This document shows, piece by piece, positions 14,231-14,438 of a stretch of DNA of 14,438 bases; position 1 is the first letter of the stretch; every line of letters starts with the position of its first letter. Position numbers and translations under genes: made by a program. Below the pieces are notes generated by a model that saw only the letters and a program-made list of their open reading frames with translations, made no database searches and was not told the origin of the DNA. Origin of the DNA: Acidovorax_G sp046289925 (GTDB lineage: Bacteria > Pseudomonadota > Gammaproteobacteria > Burkholderiales > Burkholderiaceae_C). Location of the stretch: NCBI GenBank assembly GCA_046289925.1, contig JBKBUN010000079.1:1-14438 (forward strand). Direction: 5' to 3'.

Positions 14231-14438
14231 ATGTCCGACCTGAACGCCACCTTCGAAGCCGCCGTGGCCAATTCCAAGAACCTCAGCGAGCGTCCCGACA
14301 ACGCCACGCTGCTCAAGATCTATGCGCTGTACAAGCAGGCCACCGTAGGCGACAACAGCGAGAAGAAGCCCAGCTTCTCCGACATGGTGGGCCGTGCCAA
14401 GTGGGACGCCTGGGAAAAGCTCAAGGGCACCTCGGCCG
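14231..14438 (+). CDS. Acyl-CoA-binding protein (ACBP), 3' end cut by window
   Basis: The first 69 residues of an acyl-CoA-binding protein are visible; the family usually has about 85-90, so only the last helix is missing. ACBP is a small four-helix cytoplasmic protein that binds medium- and long-chain acyl-CoA and acts as a carrier or pool. The hallmark block YALYKQATVGD is at residues 31-41 (Y31, Y34 and K35 match the CoA-contacting Tyr/Lys of eukaryotic ACBP), followed by AKWDAWEKLKGTS at 56-68 (K57, W58). The start at 14231 is well supported by AGGAGA 6 nt upstream. It is divergent from the WS/DGAT gene. Confidence 0.95.
   Translation, partial: MSDLNATFEAAVANSKNLSERPDNATLLKIYALYKQATVGDNSEKKPSFSDMVGRAKWDAWEKLKGTSA

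Noticed and set aside
1..14438. CRISPR array, tRNA/rRNA genes, insertion sequences or phage genes
   Set aside because: No regularly spaced repeats, cloverleaf structures, transposase motifs or phage proteins were seen on either strand.

Overview
The window is GC-rich chromosomal DNA of a betaproteobacterium, most likely from the family Comamonadaceae (Acidovorax or a close relative). Four things point there. There is a DUF3567 protein, a family I know mainly from Burkholderiales. Codon use is strongly GC-biased throughout. The protein set (IclR/FAH pair, YqhD-type reductase, orphan Liv-type binding protein, WS/DGAT) fits that family. Two copies of an intergenic hairpin element end in TTTTGATAGCAAA, a motif I associate from memory with Comamonadaceae genomes. 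No rRNA, tRNA, CRISPR array, insertion sequence, phage gene or origin was seen. Twelve protein genes are supported, and no gene-free stretch exceeds about 210 bases.

Layout from left to right. (1) Positions 1-2578 (minus strand): DUF3567 protein; a membrane-anchored, proline-rich DUF3108 protein; and an IclR regulator. The last two are spaced like an operon. (2) 2687-5070 (plus): a fumarylacetoacetate hydrolase (FAH) family protein divergent from iclR, a hairpin repeat, then a YqhD-like Fe/Zn alcohol dehydrogenase (aldehyde reductase). (3) 5191-7290 (minus): a stand-alone cytoplasmic molybdopterin oxidoreductase, divergent from (4) 7436-8584 (plus), an orphan branched-chain-amino-acid-type ABC substrate-binding protein. 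(5) 8636-12343: two M20 metallo-amidohydrolases in divergent orientation (ArgE-like, minus; hippurate-hydrolase-like, plus), followed by a DUF2817/M14-type zinc peptidase (plus). (6) 12447-14438: a wax ester synthase/diacylglycerol acyltransferase (minus), divergent from a bacterial acyl-CoA-binding protein (plus) that runs off the right edge.

How the genes may work together. Most genes sit alone or in pairs on alternating strands, so this is ordinary core/accessory chromosome rather than one large operon. Three local partnerships are plausible: IclR with the FAH-family enzyme (ring-cleavage product catabolism); the binding protein with the two M20 enzymes and the M14-like peptidase (uptake and trimming of peptides or N-acyl amino acids); and WS/DGAT with ACBP (acyl-CoA handling and neutral lipid synthesis).

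The points most worth a second look are two glycines at expected metal-ligand positions in the FAH protein, the compensatory base pair between the two intergenic hairpins, and the WS/DGAT-ACBP pairing. No clearly new multi-gene system was found.
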